A stretch of DNA of 64,000 bases from assembly GCF_024006985.1 (NCBI RefSeq), contig NZ_JAMXIB010000007.1, forward strand, positions 1 through 64,000. The letters are read 5' to 3'. The DNA comes from Robiginitalea marina (GTDB lineage: Bacteria; Bacteroidota; Bacteroidia; Flavobacteriales; Flavobacteriaceae). The translations under genes and the position numbers were made by a program. Of the stretch, positions 15,473 through 22,809 are shown piece after piece. Positions within the stretch are counted from its first letter, which is position 1, and each line of letters starts with the position of its first letter. The notes under the pieces are model-generated. The model was not told where the DNA came from, made no database searches, and was given only the letters and a program-made list of their open reading frames with translations.

Positions 15473-17575
15473 ATGAGTCTAAATAAAAATAGTCGCTTCT
15501 ATTTTTTTCTTCTTTGGGTGCACCTCTACGGGTTTTCCCAGGTTCCTCTTCCCGCCCAGGATTCCATTCTCACGGAAAACCTCGACGAGGTAGTGGTATC
15601 TGCCACCCGGACCCTCCGGCAACTCTCTTCCCTCCCGCTACCCGTAACCCTGGTTTCCGCGCAGCAAATCCGGCGTACCGGGGTGACCCGCCTCAATGAA
15701 ATCCTCAACGAACAAACGGGCATCCTGGTGGTGCCCGATGCCACTATCGGGGGCGGGGAAGGGGTGCAGATCCAGGGGATTGCCTCCGATTATGTTTTGG
15801 TCCTGATCGACGGGGTCCCCGTGGTGGGCCGCAGTTCCGGAAATCTCGACCTCAGTCGCCTGGCGGTGGGCAACATCGCACAGGTGGAGATCGTTAAAGG
15901 GCCCTCCTCGAGCCTGTTCGGCTCTGAAGCCCTGGGCGGGGTGATCAATATCATCACCGAGGATCCCAAATCGGAGACCATCAGCGGCCAACTGGCCCAC
16001 CGGGCGGCCAGTTTCAACAACCAGAACACCAGCCTGAACCTGGGCCAGAAGGCCGGTCCCTTCAGTTACGGTGTTTTCCTCGACCGCCTCAGTACCGACG
16101 GCTTCGACCTGGCCCCCGGGCAGGAGGGCCAAACCGTGAACCCCTTTGTCAATTATACCCTGAACGGCCGCGTGCGCTGGCAAGCCGGTGAAAAGCTGAA
16201 GCTGCTGGCCACCGGCCGCTATTTTTCACAGGAATTCGACATCTCGCCCAGCAACAGCGAGGAAACGGACTTCAACCTGCTGCTGCGCGCCGAACACGAC
16301 CCTTCGGAACGATTCAACGTGCAGTACGAGTTTTATTTCACCCGGTACACCACCAATGAAAATGCCCTGGACCCCCTGGATGAAACCCTCCTGCTGGAAA
16401 ATGATTTTGACCAACGCCTGCTGCGGCCGGAAGTGCGCCTGAGCTATTCCTTTACGCCCGGCAATACCCTGACTACAGGGGCGGGGATGAATTTTGAGCG
16501 GCTTGAGCGAAGCCTGTTTTCCAGTTCCCCCCGCTTTGATTCCCAGTACATTTTTGCCCAGTACGACTTTACCCCCCTGCGCGCCCTGAACCTCATCCTC
16601 GGGGCCCGGTTCGACCACCACAGCGAATACAATTCGCAATTCAGCCCGAAGGCTTCAGCCCGATACGACCTCAGCCGGGCCCTGTCGCTGAAGGCATCTG
16701 TAGGGAGCGGGTTCAAGGCCCCCGATTTCAGGCAGTTGTACCTCGATTTCACAAATGCCTCCGGGGGCGGCTATTCCGTAATGGGGAAGGAGGTGGAAGC
16801 CGCCGGGATCAGGCAATTGCTCGATGCGGGCCAGGTGGCCGGCCTGGCCGTACCCCTGGAGGACCTGGGGGAGCGGCTCGATGCAGAGCGCTCGGTGGGC
16901 ATCAACCTGGGCCTTAGGTACCAAAAAGGGAAGTGGACCACCGAACTGAATTTTTTCCGGAACGATTTCCGAAACCTCATCGATACCCGCATCCTGGCGA
17001 CCAAAACCAATGGGCAGGGGGTATTTGGATACCTGAACCGGGAGGAGGTATTTACCCAGGGGGCGGAGCTCGACCTGCGTATAGCCCCCCTGGAAAACCT
17101 TTCGGTTTCAGCGGGGTATCAACTGCTTTTCGCCTACGATAAGGAAAAGCAGCGCGAGGTAGAACGCGGTGAGGTCTTCGTCCGCGATCCTGAAACCCTT
17201 GAAACCGTGCGCCTGGGACGCCCGGACTATTTCGGCCTGGAGAACCGGTCGCGACACAGCCTGAATTTAAAGGCGTTTTACGAGCTGCCTTCCCTCGATG
17301 CCTTTGCCAACCTCCGGGTGGTCTACCGCAGCCGTTTTGGCCTGACGGACCGAAATGGCAACGACCTCCTTGATGTCTTTGACGATTCCTTTGTAAAGGG
17401 GTATGCCCTGGTAAACCTGGCTTTCGGGAAGACCTTTTTCGATCATTACGAATTGCAGTTTGGGGCAAACAACCTGCTCGATTTCAAGGGGAACAACCCC
17501 CTGGCCGCCCAGGACAGCGAATTGCTGGTAAACCCGGGCATCCAGCTTTTTGCGAGAGTATCCTTTGAATTTTAA
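15473..17575 (+). CDS. TonB-dependent receptor, probably haem/iron
   Basis: 700 residues, full length. Signal peptide about 1-28, TonB box region NLDEVVVSATRT near 37, plug domain (RLNEILNEQTGILVVPDATIGG, IEIVKGPSSSLFGSEALGGVINII) and a 22-strand barrel ending in the aromatic residue of LFARVSFEF, as outer-membrane assembly requires. Its position directly before an HmuY-like haem-binding lipoprotein gene (28 nt gap) points to haem import. A metal-box palindrome overlaps the promoter and a half site lies on the start codon. Substrate assignment is by context, not by a diagnostic residue. Confidence 0.85.
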   Translation: MSLNKNSRFYFFLLWVHLYGFSQVPLPAQDSILTENLDEVVVSATRTLRQLSSLPLPVTLVSAQQIRRTGVTRLNEILNEQTGILVVPDATIGGGEGVQIQGIASDYVLVLIDGVPVVGRSSGNLDLSRLAVGNIAQVEIVKGPSSSLFGSEALGGVINIITEDPKSETISGQLAHRAASFNNQNTSLNLGQKAGPFSYGVFLDRLSTDGFDLAPGQEGQTVNPFVNYTLNGRVRWQAGEKLKLLATGRYFSQEFDISPSNSEETDFNLLLRAEHDPSERFNVQYEFYFTRYTTNENALDPLDETLLLENDFDQRLLRPEVRLSYSFTPGNTLTTGAGMNFERLERSLFSSSPRFDSQYIFAQYDFTPLRALNLILGARFDHHSEYNSQFSPKASARYDLSRALSLKASVGSGFKAPDFRQLYLDFTNASGGGYSVMGKEVEAAGIRQLLDAGQVAGLAVPLEDLGERLDAERSVGINLGLRYQKGKWTTELNFFRNDFRNLIDTRILATKTNGQGVFGYLNREEVFTQGAELDLRIAPLENLSVSAGYQLLFAYDKEKQREVERGEVFVRDPETLETVRLGRPDYFGLENRSRHSLNLKAFYELPSLDAFANLRVVYRSRFGLTDRNGNDLLDVFDDSFVKGYALVNLAFGKTFFDHYELQFGANNLLDFKGNNPLAAQDSELLVNPGIQLFARVSFEF

Positions 17576-17603
17576 TCCATAATCAACTCTAAATCCTAAA
17601 ACA

Positions 17604-18479
17604 ATGAAAACAGCCATGAGCGTATTGACCGCAGCCTTCCTGCTCCTCACTTTTGTCAGTTGCAGCGATGATGACCCCGCTCCGGGGACCGAATTCAGCA
17701 TTGCCTCCGTAAGCCCGGAGTCCGGAACGGTGGGGACGGAAGTTGTGATCACCGGCACCGGTTTCCCGGAAGAGGCCACCGGCCTGCAACTCACCTTCGG
17801 CGGGGTTAGTGCCCCGATAGTTTCCCTTACCCCCACCCGCATCACCACCACGGTGCCTTCCGGGGCCACCTCGGGCGAGATTCGCCTGAGCGCGGATGGG
17901 TTTTCGGTTCCCGCCCCGGGATCCTTTACCGTGCTTTCCGATCTGGTTTCGACTACCTATTCCAACCTGCCGGCCCCCCAGACGGGAGGGCAGGGCGAGC
18001 CGGTAGGCGGGCCCTTCACCCGGTTCAGTTTTGAAACCGGTGAGATTACGGAAAGCGAAACCGAATGGGATATTGCCTTCCGGGGCACTACCATTGCCGT
18101 AAACGGAGGCGTCGCCACGGGTACCGCGGACGAACCCGTCCGGAACGGGGAAGCAGGTGCAACCCTGGTATCAGGGCTCTTCGACGAGGTCGCCAGTGCC
18201 GCCGGGTTGTCTTTTGCCCAGGATGCGGTAGGGGCCTTTGCGATCCCTTCGGGAAGCGGTGCCGGATGGTATAACTACAACCCGGCCACCTTTACGATCA
18301 ATCCTATCCCCGGGGCGGTTTTGGTGTTCCGCACCCACGACGGGAAAGTGGCCAAGGTGGAAATCCTGAGTTATTATCGCGATGCCCCCGCCCAGCCGAA
18401 TGCTTTCACCGATGAGGCCCGGGTTTACACGTTCCGGTATGTCTATAACCCCAATGAGGGGGAAACCCAACTAAATTAA
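17604..18479 (+). CDS. HmuY-like haem-binding lipoprotein with IPT domain
   Basis: 291 residues. A lipobox (LLLTFVSC, Cys about 20) marks it as a lipoprotein. Residues about 33-112 form an IPT/TIG immunoglobulin-like domain (FSIASVSPESGTVGTEVVITG, then TTTVPSGATSGEIRL). The C-terminal half (about 113-291) has the HmuY pattern FTRFSFETGEITESETEWD, IAFRGTTIAVNGG and DGKVAKVEILSYY. HmuY proteins capture haem at the cell surface and pass it to the TonB receptor, here encoded just upstream. The IPT domain as spacer or adhesive module is notable. A small DoxX-like gene follows after 6 nt. Confidence 0.82.
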   Translation: MKTAMSVLTAAFLLLTFVSCSDDDPAPGTEFSIASVSPESGTVGTEVVITGTGFPEEATGLQLTFGGVSAPIVSLTPTRITTTVPSGATSGEIRLSADGFSVPAPGSFTVLSDLVSTTYSNLPAPQTGGQGEPVGGPFTRFSFETGEITESETEWDIAFRGTTIAVNGGVATGTADEPVRNGEAGATLVSGLFDEVASAAGLSFAQDAVGAFAIPSGSGAGWYNYNPATFTINPIPGAVLVFRTHDGKVAKVEILSYYRDAPAQPNAFTDEARVYTFRYVYNPNEGETQLN

Positions 18480-18485
18480 ACCGAA

Positions 18486-18920
18486 ATGAGATACGTCTAT
18501 ATTCTGCTTCGCCTGATCCTGGGCGGCATGATGCTTTACGGGGGTGTACAGAAGTTCAGCAAACCCATACCAGAACCCCTGCAGGTGGTGGAAACCGCGC
18601 AAAAATTTACCGATCCGGACAAAAAAAACACCCTTCAAAAGGTCCTTTATATCAGCGGGGCTAAACAAACCGGCTACTTTTGGCAGGTCCTGGGGGTTTG
18701 TGAATTGCTTTTCGGGCTGTTGTTGCTCCTGCAGGGCACTTCCCTGATCGGGGCGCTCTTCCTGTTGCCGATAACCCTGCATATCTTCCTGTTCCACCTG
18801 TTCCTGGAACGGGATGAACCCCTGGAACTCTTCCAGACTGCCGGGCTTTTTGCCATCAATATCGCCCTGGTGCTCAAGGAACGCCGCCGTTGGAAACCCT
18901 TGTTGTGGCTTCCATGGTAA
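18486..18920 (+). CDS. DoxX-like membrane protein of the haem operon
   Basis: 144 residues with four predicted membrane helices (about 5-22, 58-80, 84-105, 112-130) and the DoxX-type LRLILGGMMLYGGVQKF start. It lies 6 nt after the HmuY-like gene and ends the operon, being followed by a hairpin terminator. Small DoxX-like proteins often close HmuY operons in flavobacteria; a redox or membrane role is inferred only. Confidence 0.7.
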   Translation: MRYVYILLRLILGGMMLYGGVQKFSKPIPEPLQVVETAQKFTDPDKKNTLQKVLYISGAKQTGYFWQVLGVCELLFGLLLLLQGTSLIGALFLLPITLHIFLFHLFLERDEPLELFQTAGLFAINIALVLKERRRWKPLLWLPW

Positions 18921-18931
18921 TCCCCTTTTTC

Positions 18932-18957
18932 AGCCCCTGCCCCCGTGCAGGGGCTTT
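18932..18957 (+). terminator. terminator of the haem operon
   Basis: AGCCCCTGC, loop CCCCGT, GCAGGGGCT, then a short T run. Perfect 9-bp stem, 11 nt after the DoxX-like stop codon. Confidence 0.7.
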
Positions 18958-19123
18958 CTCTGCAGGGCGGCCCGGGGGTTTGCAGGGCCTCCCCGCATGA
19001 ACGACTGCGGTTCTGCGTCAAAATACATGCGGGTTTAAGGAGTTTCCGGAAAACAGACAAATGGCCACTGGTTTCGGATTGTAATTCTTCAGTTTTGGAT
19101 GGCGGTATTTCATCCCGTTCCGA

Positions 19124-19153
19124 TTGTTTGCTTCACAAATAGTCCTATTTTTA
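19124..19153 (+). promoter_or_regulatory. promoter TTG-N19-TATTTTTA
   Basis: TTG at 19124-19126 and TATTTTTA at 19146-19153 ahead of the adenylate cyclase gene. If used, transcription would begin close to the ATG at 19159. Confidence 0.45.
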
Positions 19154-19158
19154 CCACC

Positions 19159-21141
19159 ATGGGAAGTGCCTTTTTAGCGGGAATGTGCCATGGGACCACC
19201 CGGGCGGTGGTTCTGGCTTTTTTGCTTTTGCCCCTGTTCGTTTTGGCTCAGGACCAGGTCCCGCAAAAGGGTAGCGGTACTGCACAGGGAGAAAGGCAAA
19301 CCGATTCCCTTAAGGTCCAGGCCTTGCTGGGCCAGTTTAACCAGTTTAGGGGCACCAACCCGGATTCAGCCATTTACGTTTCCCGGAAGGCCGTGGAACT
19401 GGCGGGGGAAAGTGGTTTTGAAGCCGCTAAAGCCCTGGGGCTTAAGAATATCGGCATCATCAATTTCGACAAGGGCTCGTATCAGGAAGCCCTGGACTAC
19501 TTTAACCAATCCCTTGAAGTCTATGAAAAGGAAGCCGACACCGTAGGGATAAGCAACCTGCAGAACAATATCGGTTCTGTATATCAAACCATAGGGGATA
19601 ACCCCAGGGCGCTGCAATATTTTATCAATTCCCTGAGGAATGGGGAAAAGGTGGAAGATTCCCTTCGCATGGGCACGGCCTACCTGAACATCGGCACGGT
19701 GTATTCCAATGACAGGAATACCTACCCGGAAGCCGTGGAAAATTTCCAGCGGTCGATAAACCTGTTCGAGAAAATCGGTTATGACATCGGGGTTGCCGTA
19801 GCCAACATCAATTTCGGGGAATGGTACCTGAAGCAGGAAGAACCTCAAAAGGCCCTGCCCATTCTCAGAAAGGCGCTGGATGGGTTCAGGGAAACCGGCC
19901 TGGACCCCTCCCCCCCTTTGAATTTTATGGGAAAGGCCTACCTGATGGATAAGCAGTTCGACCAGGCCAGGCAATATTTTGAGGAAGCCCTGTTGCTGGC
20001 CAGGGAGAAAAAAAATATCTCAGAAGAAACCAAAGCCCTGATCGGGCTGGGAAAAACGGCAATCGAAAACAGGAGGTACGCGGAAGGGGTAACCCACCTG
20101 AAGAAAGGGCTTGAACTGGCCCGGGCAACAGGCGTCCTGTACGATTTGAAGGAGATCTATGAGAGCCTCTCCGTGGCATATTCTGCGCTGAATGACTACA
20201 AAAATGCCTTCGCTGCACAAAGGGATTATTCCCGGGTACAGGACTCCATACGCTCGGAAGGCTATGAGAATCAAATGGGGAACCTAAGGGTGCAATTTGG
20301 CCTGGAAAATGCCGAAAGGGAAAATGAACTGCTCAAAGCCCAGAACAACCTCAACGCCCTCCAAATCGAAAAAGATGCCAGGGCCAAGCAATTGCTCTAT
20401 GTAATCCTGGGGTTGTTCGTGGCGATCATCGCAGGTTTTATTTTCCAGTTTTTCTATGTCCGGAGGTCCAACCGCCGCCTGGCCTTTGAGCGAAACCGCT
20501 CCGAGCAGATCCTGCTGAACATCCTCCCCAAGGAAACGGCCGATGAACTGAAAGAGCATGGATTTATCAAAGCCAAAGAATTTGAGCAGATTACCGTATT
20601 GTTCACGGACTTCAAGGCATTCAGCCTTATTGCGGAACGGATCTCCGCGGAGAAGCTCGTGAAGAGCGTGGATTATTATTTCAAGAACTTCGATGCCATC
20701 ACGGAACGCCATAACCTGGAGAAAATAAAAACCATTGGGGATGCCTACATGTGTGCCGGCGGAATCCCCAGCGCCAACAACACCCACGCCCGGGATGCCA
20801 TAAAAGCGGCCATGGAAATCCTGCAGTTCGTGAAAGAAACGGAATTGAACCCGCCCCCGGGAATTTACCCTTTCAAGATCCGCCTGGGGTTGAATTCAGG
20901 CCCCGTGGTGGCAGGGGTAGTGGGTACCAGGAAGTTTGCCTATGACATCTGGGGGAACACCGTGAATATCGCCGCCCGTATGGAATCGGGCTCTATCGCA
21001 GGCCGGATAAACGTTTCCGAGAACACCTACGAACTCCTGAAGGATGAATTTGAATTTACCTACAGAGGGGAAATGGAAGTGAAAAACGGACAGGTGCTGA
21101 AAATGTATTTTGCAGAGGTCCCCGAAGGATCGACGGCCTGA
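19159..21141 (+). CDS. TPR-containing class III adenylate cyclase, membrane-bound
   Basis: 660 residues. A signal peptide (about 1-31, ending VLAQ) precedes a series of tetratricopeptide repeats (about 60-390), a coiled region, one membrane helix (about 412-432) and a cytoplasmic class III cyclase domain (about 475-650). Catalytic residues are complete: metal-binding D484 (LFTDF) and D528 (IGDAYM), adenine-selecting K524 and D596 (YDIWGN), and transition-state N603 and R607. cAMP is therefore the predicted product, made in response to something sensed by the periplasmic TPR part. ATG 19180 is an alternative start with a better leader. Neighbours are an HD phosphohydrolase and a Pycsar-effector-like protein. 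Confidence 0.85.
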   Translation: MGSAFLAGMCHGTTRAVVLAFLLLPLFVLAQDQVPQKGSGTAQGERQTDSLKVQALLGQFNQFRGTNPDSAIYVSRKAVELAGESGFEAAKALGLKNIGIINFDKGSYQEALDYFNQSLEVYEKEADTVGISNLQNNIGSVYQTIGDNPRALQYFINSLRNGEKVEDSLRMGTAYLNIGTVYSNDRNTYPEAVENFQRSINLFEKIGYDIGVAVANINFGEWYLKQEEPQKALPILRKALDGFRETGLDPSPPLNFMGKAYLMDKQFDQARQYFEEALLLAREKKNISEETKALIGLGKTAIENRRYAEGVTHLKKGLELARATGVLYDLKEIYESLSVAYSALNDYKNAFAAQRDYSRVQDSIRSEGYENQMGNLRVQFGLENAERENELLKAQNNLNALQIEKDARAKQLLYVILGLFVAIIAGFIFQFFYVRRSNRRLAFERNRSEQILLNILPKETADELKEHGFIKAKEFEQITVLFTDFKAFSLIAERISAEKLVKSVDYYFKNFDAITERHNLEKIKTIGDAYMCAGGIPSANNTHARDAIKAAMEILQFVKETELNPPPGIYPFKIRLGLNSGPVVAGVVGTRKFAYDIWGNTVNIAARMESGSIAGRINVSENTYELLKDEFEFTYRGEMEVKNGQVLKMYFAEVPEGSTA

Positions 21142-21316
21142 TTTCATGCACCGGGAGATCGTTTCATGAAAAAATATGCTATATTTCCAACGCAAACCCC
21201 TTGTTTACCCCATTGAAAACCTCCTCCCGGCAGAGTAGATCGAACGAACCATGCAATAAAACCACATGGTTGCAGTTTTGGTACTATGGGGAATCCGTTA
21301 TCCAGTTTAGAGATAT

Positions 21317-21937
21317 ATGGAATTAGAAAATATCAGCGCATACCCGGAAATTTGCCACAAAATCCTGGATAACCTGTCCCGGAAGCTCCCGGCCCACCTG
21401 ACCTATCACACCCTGGGGCATACGATAGACGTGGCTAATGTATGCAACCATTACATCGATTACTACATGGTTGCAGATTCCGTGGCCAGGCTGATCCGCA
21501 TCGCTGCTGTGGCCCATGACTATGGGTATATTGTTTCCCCGGAGGGCCATGAAGAACGCAGTATCGCGGAGGTTCGCCCCTTGCTTTCCGATTACAGCGA
21601 ACGGGAAATTTCCCTGATTGAGGGGATGATCAGGGCCACCAAGGTTCCCCAAAAGCCGCATAACCTCTATGAGGAAATCCTTGCGGATGCCGACCTCGAC
21701 TACCTGGGCCGGCAAGACTACCCACAGCTGAGCGGCAGACTCTATGAGGAATTCCTCCATTTTGGGGTGGTGGCCAATGACTCCCAATGGCTTGCGGTAC
21801 AGATCAAATTCCTGGAAAGCCACCATTTCCACACCGACTGGGCCAAAAGGCACCGGAGTGACCCCAAGCAACAGGTATTGAAAAGGCTTAAGCAACAGGC
21901 CTCCTCGGCGCCGGAATCCTCACAAAAGGCTTCTTAA
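21317..21937 (+). CDS. HD-domain phosphohydrolase
   Basis: 206 residues forming a metal-dependent HD domain: YHTLGHTIDV (H31/H35), AVAHDYGY (H67-D68), GHEERSIAEV, and a later Asp in EEILADADLDYLG. The ATKVPQKPHNLYEEILADADL run is like the HD domain that, in many flavobacterial proteins, is fused to a Pycsar-type 2TM effector domain (recalled from family knowledge). Here that membrane domain is encoded separately and convergently, overlapping this gene by 4 bp at the stops. Likely acts on a nucleotide or cyclic nucleotide; the substrate is not known. Confidence 0.8.
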   Translation: MELENISAYPEICHKILDNLSRKLPAHLTYHTLGHTIDVANVCNHYIDYYMVADSVARLIRIAAVAHDYGYIVSPEGHEERSIAEVRPLLSDYSEREISLIEGMIRATKVPQKPHNLYEEILADADLDYLGRQDYPQLSGRLYEEFLHFGVVANDSQWLAVQIKFLESHHFHTDWAKRHRSDPKQQVLKRLKQQASSAPESSQKAS

Positions 21938-22488
21938 GAGAACAGGGAAATAACCACGGTGATGATCCCTATCAGCATGGGGACAAAACTGTACACCAGG
22001 TTCCTGACCGAGTTGTTGACGTCGCTGAATTTTTTGGAAGCGATCAGGGAATTCACGTAAATCTGCTGCCCGAGCTGGTGGTTTAGTTCCTCCTCATTTT
22101 CAAGGAGTTTCGAAAAATTCTTTGAGAAGGAGTGGATGTCCCCATAATGGGTGATCACATCGTGGAAGAAAAACATGTTTTTGTCGAACTTGGTCTCTAT
22201 CTGTGGCAGAAAGCACCTGAAGCTAAAATAGATAGACCGGCACACAAAAAACACAAACACCACGAGCACGACAATAAGGAAAAAGCTCAGGCGAAAGGAA
22301 GTCTCCAGGGTGGTGATCATCTGAAGGATTACCCCCAAAAGCAAGCCGTAAAAGGAAATGATAAGGCCCGCCTTGATTTCTGAAGACCGGTTAAGCCCTA
22401 CGATGTATTCTATGGTCTCCCAGTAAACGATAAGTTTTTCCTCGGCGTTTAACCAATCCCTGCGTTGTGCGGGTTCTCTTTTTTCCAT
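21934..22488 (-). CDS. Pycsar effector-like membrane protein (PycTM/DUF5706)
   Basis: 184 residues. The pattern SSEIKAGLIISFYGLLLGV (about 35-53), a second membrane helix (66-91), THYGDIHSFSKNFSKLL, the QQIYVNSLIASKKFSDVN helix and a final membrane helix (164-183) match the PycTM/DUF5706 effector fold. In Pycsar defence this effector binds cCMP or cUMP and disrupts the inner membrane to stop phage infection. The gene is convergent with an HD phosphohydrolase (4-bp overlap), and an adenylate cyclase lies one gene further. A TACCTTTA -7 box (22515-22508) lies 20 nt upstream. Family match is by motif reading, so moderately sure. Confidence 0.7.
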   Translation of the reverse strand: MEKREPAQRRDWLNAEEKLIVYWETIEYIVGLNRSSEIKAGLIISFYGLLLGVILQMITTLETSFRLSFFLIVVLVVFVFFVCRSIYFSFRCFLPQIETKFDKNMFFFHDVITHYGDIHSFSKNFSKLLENEEELNHQLGQQIYVNSLIASKKFSDVNNSVRNLVYSFVPMLIGIITVVISLFS

Positions 22489-22809
22489 TGGTTTTCAGGT
22501 TGGAGCCTAAAGGTACTAAATTAACAGATGGTTTTTTGGTTCGGGGAGCCAATCCAAGGATTAAGGAATTAAATGAACACGGTCATAACCGGGAGGGATC
22601 CGGCCCTGCCCATTCAACCGGGTTTTTGTGCACTTAATACATAAATCACTGAAAGTTAATAATTTTTGACTCAACGAGAGCCTGAATTTTGTATATTCGG
22701 TCGGCTTTTAAACCGGCGTGTCCGGCAGGCCGCATGCCAGAGCTCCCCAAAGCTTACCTACTCCTTTCCTTTGAATTGAACCGCTTAATGTTGTGTTAAA
22801 AACTCAACT
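22489..22809. promoter_or_regulatory. 321-bp divergent intergenic region
   Basis: Contains a TACCTTTA -7 box for the PycTM-like gene (minus, 22515-22508). For the giant exoprotein there is a candidate promoter TTTG (22665-22668), N23, TATATTCG (22692-22699), giving a leader of about 100 nt. A TGA-N6-TCA match at 22574 is not correctly spaced to either box. Confidence 0.35.

Noticed and set aside
22574-22585. Another TGA-N6-TCA match (TGAACACGGTCA) upstream of the PycTM-like gene
   Set aside because: No TAnnTTTG-like box lies at 29-31 bp on either side; the nearest box facing the PycTM-like gene is 64.5 bp from its centre. Treated as a chance match.
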